The notes beneath the pieces were generated by a model. That model was not told where the DNA came from. It did no database searches and saw only the letters and a program-made list of their open reading frames with translations. From Eudoraea sp. (lineage in GTDB: Bacteria > Bacteroidota > Bacteroidia > Flavobacteriales > Flavobacteriaceae): a DNA stretch of 6,411 nucleotides. A program made the position numbers and the translations under genes. Shown one piece after another: positions 5,602 to 6,411 of the stretch. Location of the stretch: assembly GCA_013042925.1 (NCBI GenBank), contig JABDPH010000212.1, positions 1-6,411 on the forward strand, written 5' to 3'. Each line of letters starts with the position of its first letter. The stretch's first letter is position 1.

Positions 5602-6411
5602 TCAACCTATTAAAGCTCTTGTGTCTTCCAAAAGTTTCTTTGTTTTCAGGGTATTTGAAAAAGGTGCGGCCACTTTGATGCATTCTTCGGACATCTTGGT
5701 TTTCCAGTCTTCCTTAATCGCTTTAATAACAGCATTGGCTAAATGGCCGCTGAATATTTCCATATCATCACTTTCCGGCACTAAATAGCCAACATCATTG
5801 GTCATAAAATCCTTTGGACCACCAGAATCAGCACCTATTACAGGAACACCGCATGCCAGAGCTTCAATTAACACCATACCAAACGGTTCTGCTTTCGATG
5901 GAAAGGTACAAACATTGGCGGCCGCAAATAATTTGGCCAATTGCGGCTGCAGCAAGGGTCCAACAAAACAGGTGTTCTTGTTTCCAAGACTTTCATTTAA
6001 ATTTTGCAACTCAATGTTGTATTCTTTTTTCTGCTTCCCCACAATCAAAGTAAGAAGCTCATCACCAAATTCCTTCTCCCAAATACTAGCAGCACGTAAA
6101 ACTGCATCTATTCGTTTCCATCCCACAAATTGTCCTACAAAAACAATCATGTATTTGTAATCTGTTCGTACATCAAAGGTTTTTTCTTTAGTCAAACCAA
6201 GGTGTTTTAATTTAGCCTCCTTTAAAACATCTTCTAGCCTCTCGTGAGGACGAGGGACAAAACAGTTATTAAAACCGGGGTTTGCCAAAATGTATCTATT
6301 CTTATCAAACTGCGGAAATAAATCGGAAAACACCTCCATATTCTCTTCAGAAATGGCATAGGCAAGATTTGCATTTCCAGGTTTGCTACAATCGTCAAAA
6401 ACCCCTAATTC
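5602..6411 (-). CDS. GT4-family glycosyltransferase, C-terminal part (5' end outside window)
   Basis: The minus-strand frame is open from the window edge to the TGA at 5602-5604, giving 269 visible residues. The ATG at 6339 is internal: the codons before it read ..NANLAYAISEEN in frame and continue the protein. This is the Rossmann-like C-terminal domain of a family-4 retaining glycosyltransferase (GT-B fold). Evidence, counted from the window edge: VFVGQFVGWKRID (about 90-102, the start of the nucleotide-sugar-binding domain), CFVGPLLQPQLAKLFAAANV (about 148-167), and PSKAEPFGMVLIEALACGVPVI, holding the EX7E motif (E175 and E183) that contacts the donor, then SGGPKDF and GYLVPE. Length suggests about 100-130 residues are missing. 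Donor and acceptor are not deducible; polysaccharide, glycolipid or sugar-phosphate synthesis are all possible. It is convergent to the DUF819 gene, so it belongs to a different transcription unit. Confidence 0.88.
   Translation of the reverse strand, partial: ELGVFDDCSKPGNANLAYAISEENMEVFSDLFPQFDKNRYILANPGFNNCFVPRPHERLEDVLKEAKLKHLGLTKEKTFDVRTDYKYMIVFVGQFVGWKRIDAVLRAASIWEKEFGDELLTLIVGKQKKEYNIELQNLNESLGNKNTCFVGPLLQPQLAKLFAAANVCTFPSKAEPFGMVLIEALACGVPVIGADSGGPKDFMTNDVGYLVPESDDMEIFSGHLANAVIKAIKEDWKTKMSEECIKVAAPFSNTLKTKKLLEDTRALIG

Noticed and set aside
5798..6160. Open plus-strand frames opposite the glycosyltransferase
   Set aside because: They lie antisense to a gene with clear GT4 motifs, and their translations show no recognisable family or signal.
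1..6411. CRISPR arrays, phage genes, transposases, toxin-antitoxin or defence genes
   Set aside because: No regularly spaced direct repeats, transposase motifs, or recognisable defence or phage domains were found in any of the supported coding frames.

Overview
The window reads as chromosomal DNA of a member of the Bacteroidota, most likely a Flavobacteriaceae-type marine or environmental bacterium. It is AT-rich. Start codons lack Shine-Dalgarno sequences and are preceded by A-rich DNA. Promoter-like boxes resemble the Bacteroidota -7 element (TAnnTTTG), and exported proteins have signal peptides ending in ..S|Q. The protein families (TaR3-like MBL hydrolase, POTRA-less Omp85 barrel, DUF819 permease, GT4) fit this placement. 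No sequence search could be run, so the taxonomy is inference.

Layout, left to right: (1) the 3' end of a DASS/SLC13-type anion:sodium symporter, truncated by the window edge, closely followed by a perfect 14-bp palindrome. (2) A 227-bp spacer, locally GC-richer and containing several inverted repeats, ending in a terminator-like hairpin and a promoter-like box. (3) A cytoplasmic TaR3-like metallo-beta-lactamase-fold (MBL) hydrolase. (4) A small secreted helical protein of unknown function, followed by an Omp85-superfamily outer-membrane barrel without POTRA domains. The barrel's signal peptide is encoded upstream of the first in-frame ATG, but the only suitable start codon is one base out of frame. 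(5) A second MBL-fold hydrolase, predicted to be a lipoprotein, translationally coupled (ATGA overlap) to a DUF819 multi-pass membrane protein. (6) A 212-bp convergent spacer with a REP-like palindrome. (7) On the minus strand, the C-terminal part of a GT4 glycosyltransferase that runs off the right edge.

The most coherent functional unit is the lipoprotein MBL hydrolase plus DUF819 permease. An envelope-anchored hydrolase could release or modify a substrate that the membrane protein carries, but the substrate is unknown. The small secreted protein and the Omp85 barrel may form a second, envelope-related pair. No RNA gene, CRISPR array, intact insertion sequence or phage gene was seen, and nothing amounts to a convincing new defence or mobile system.
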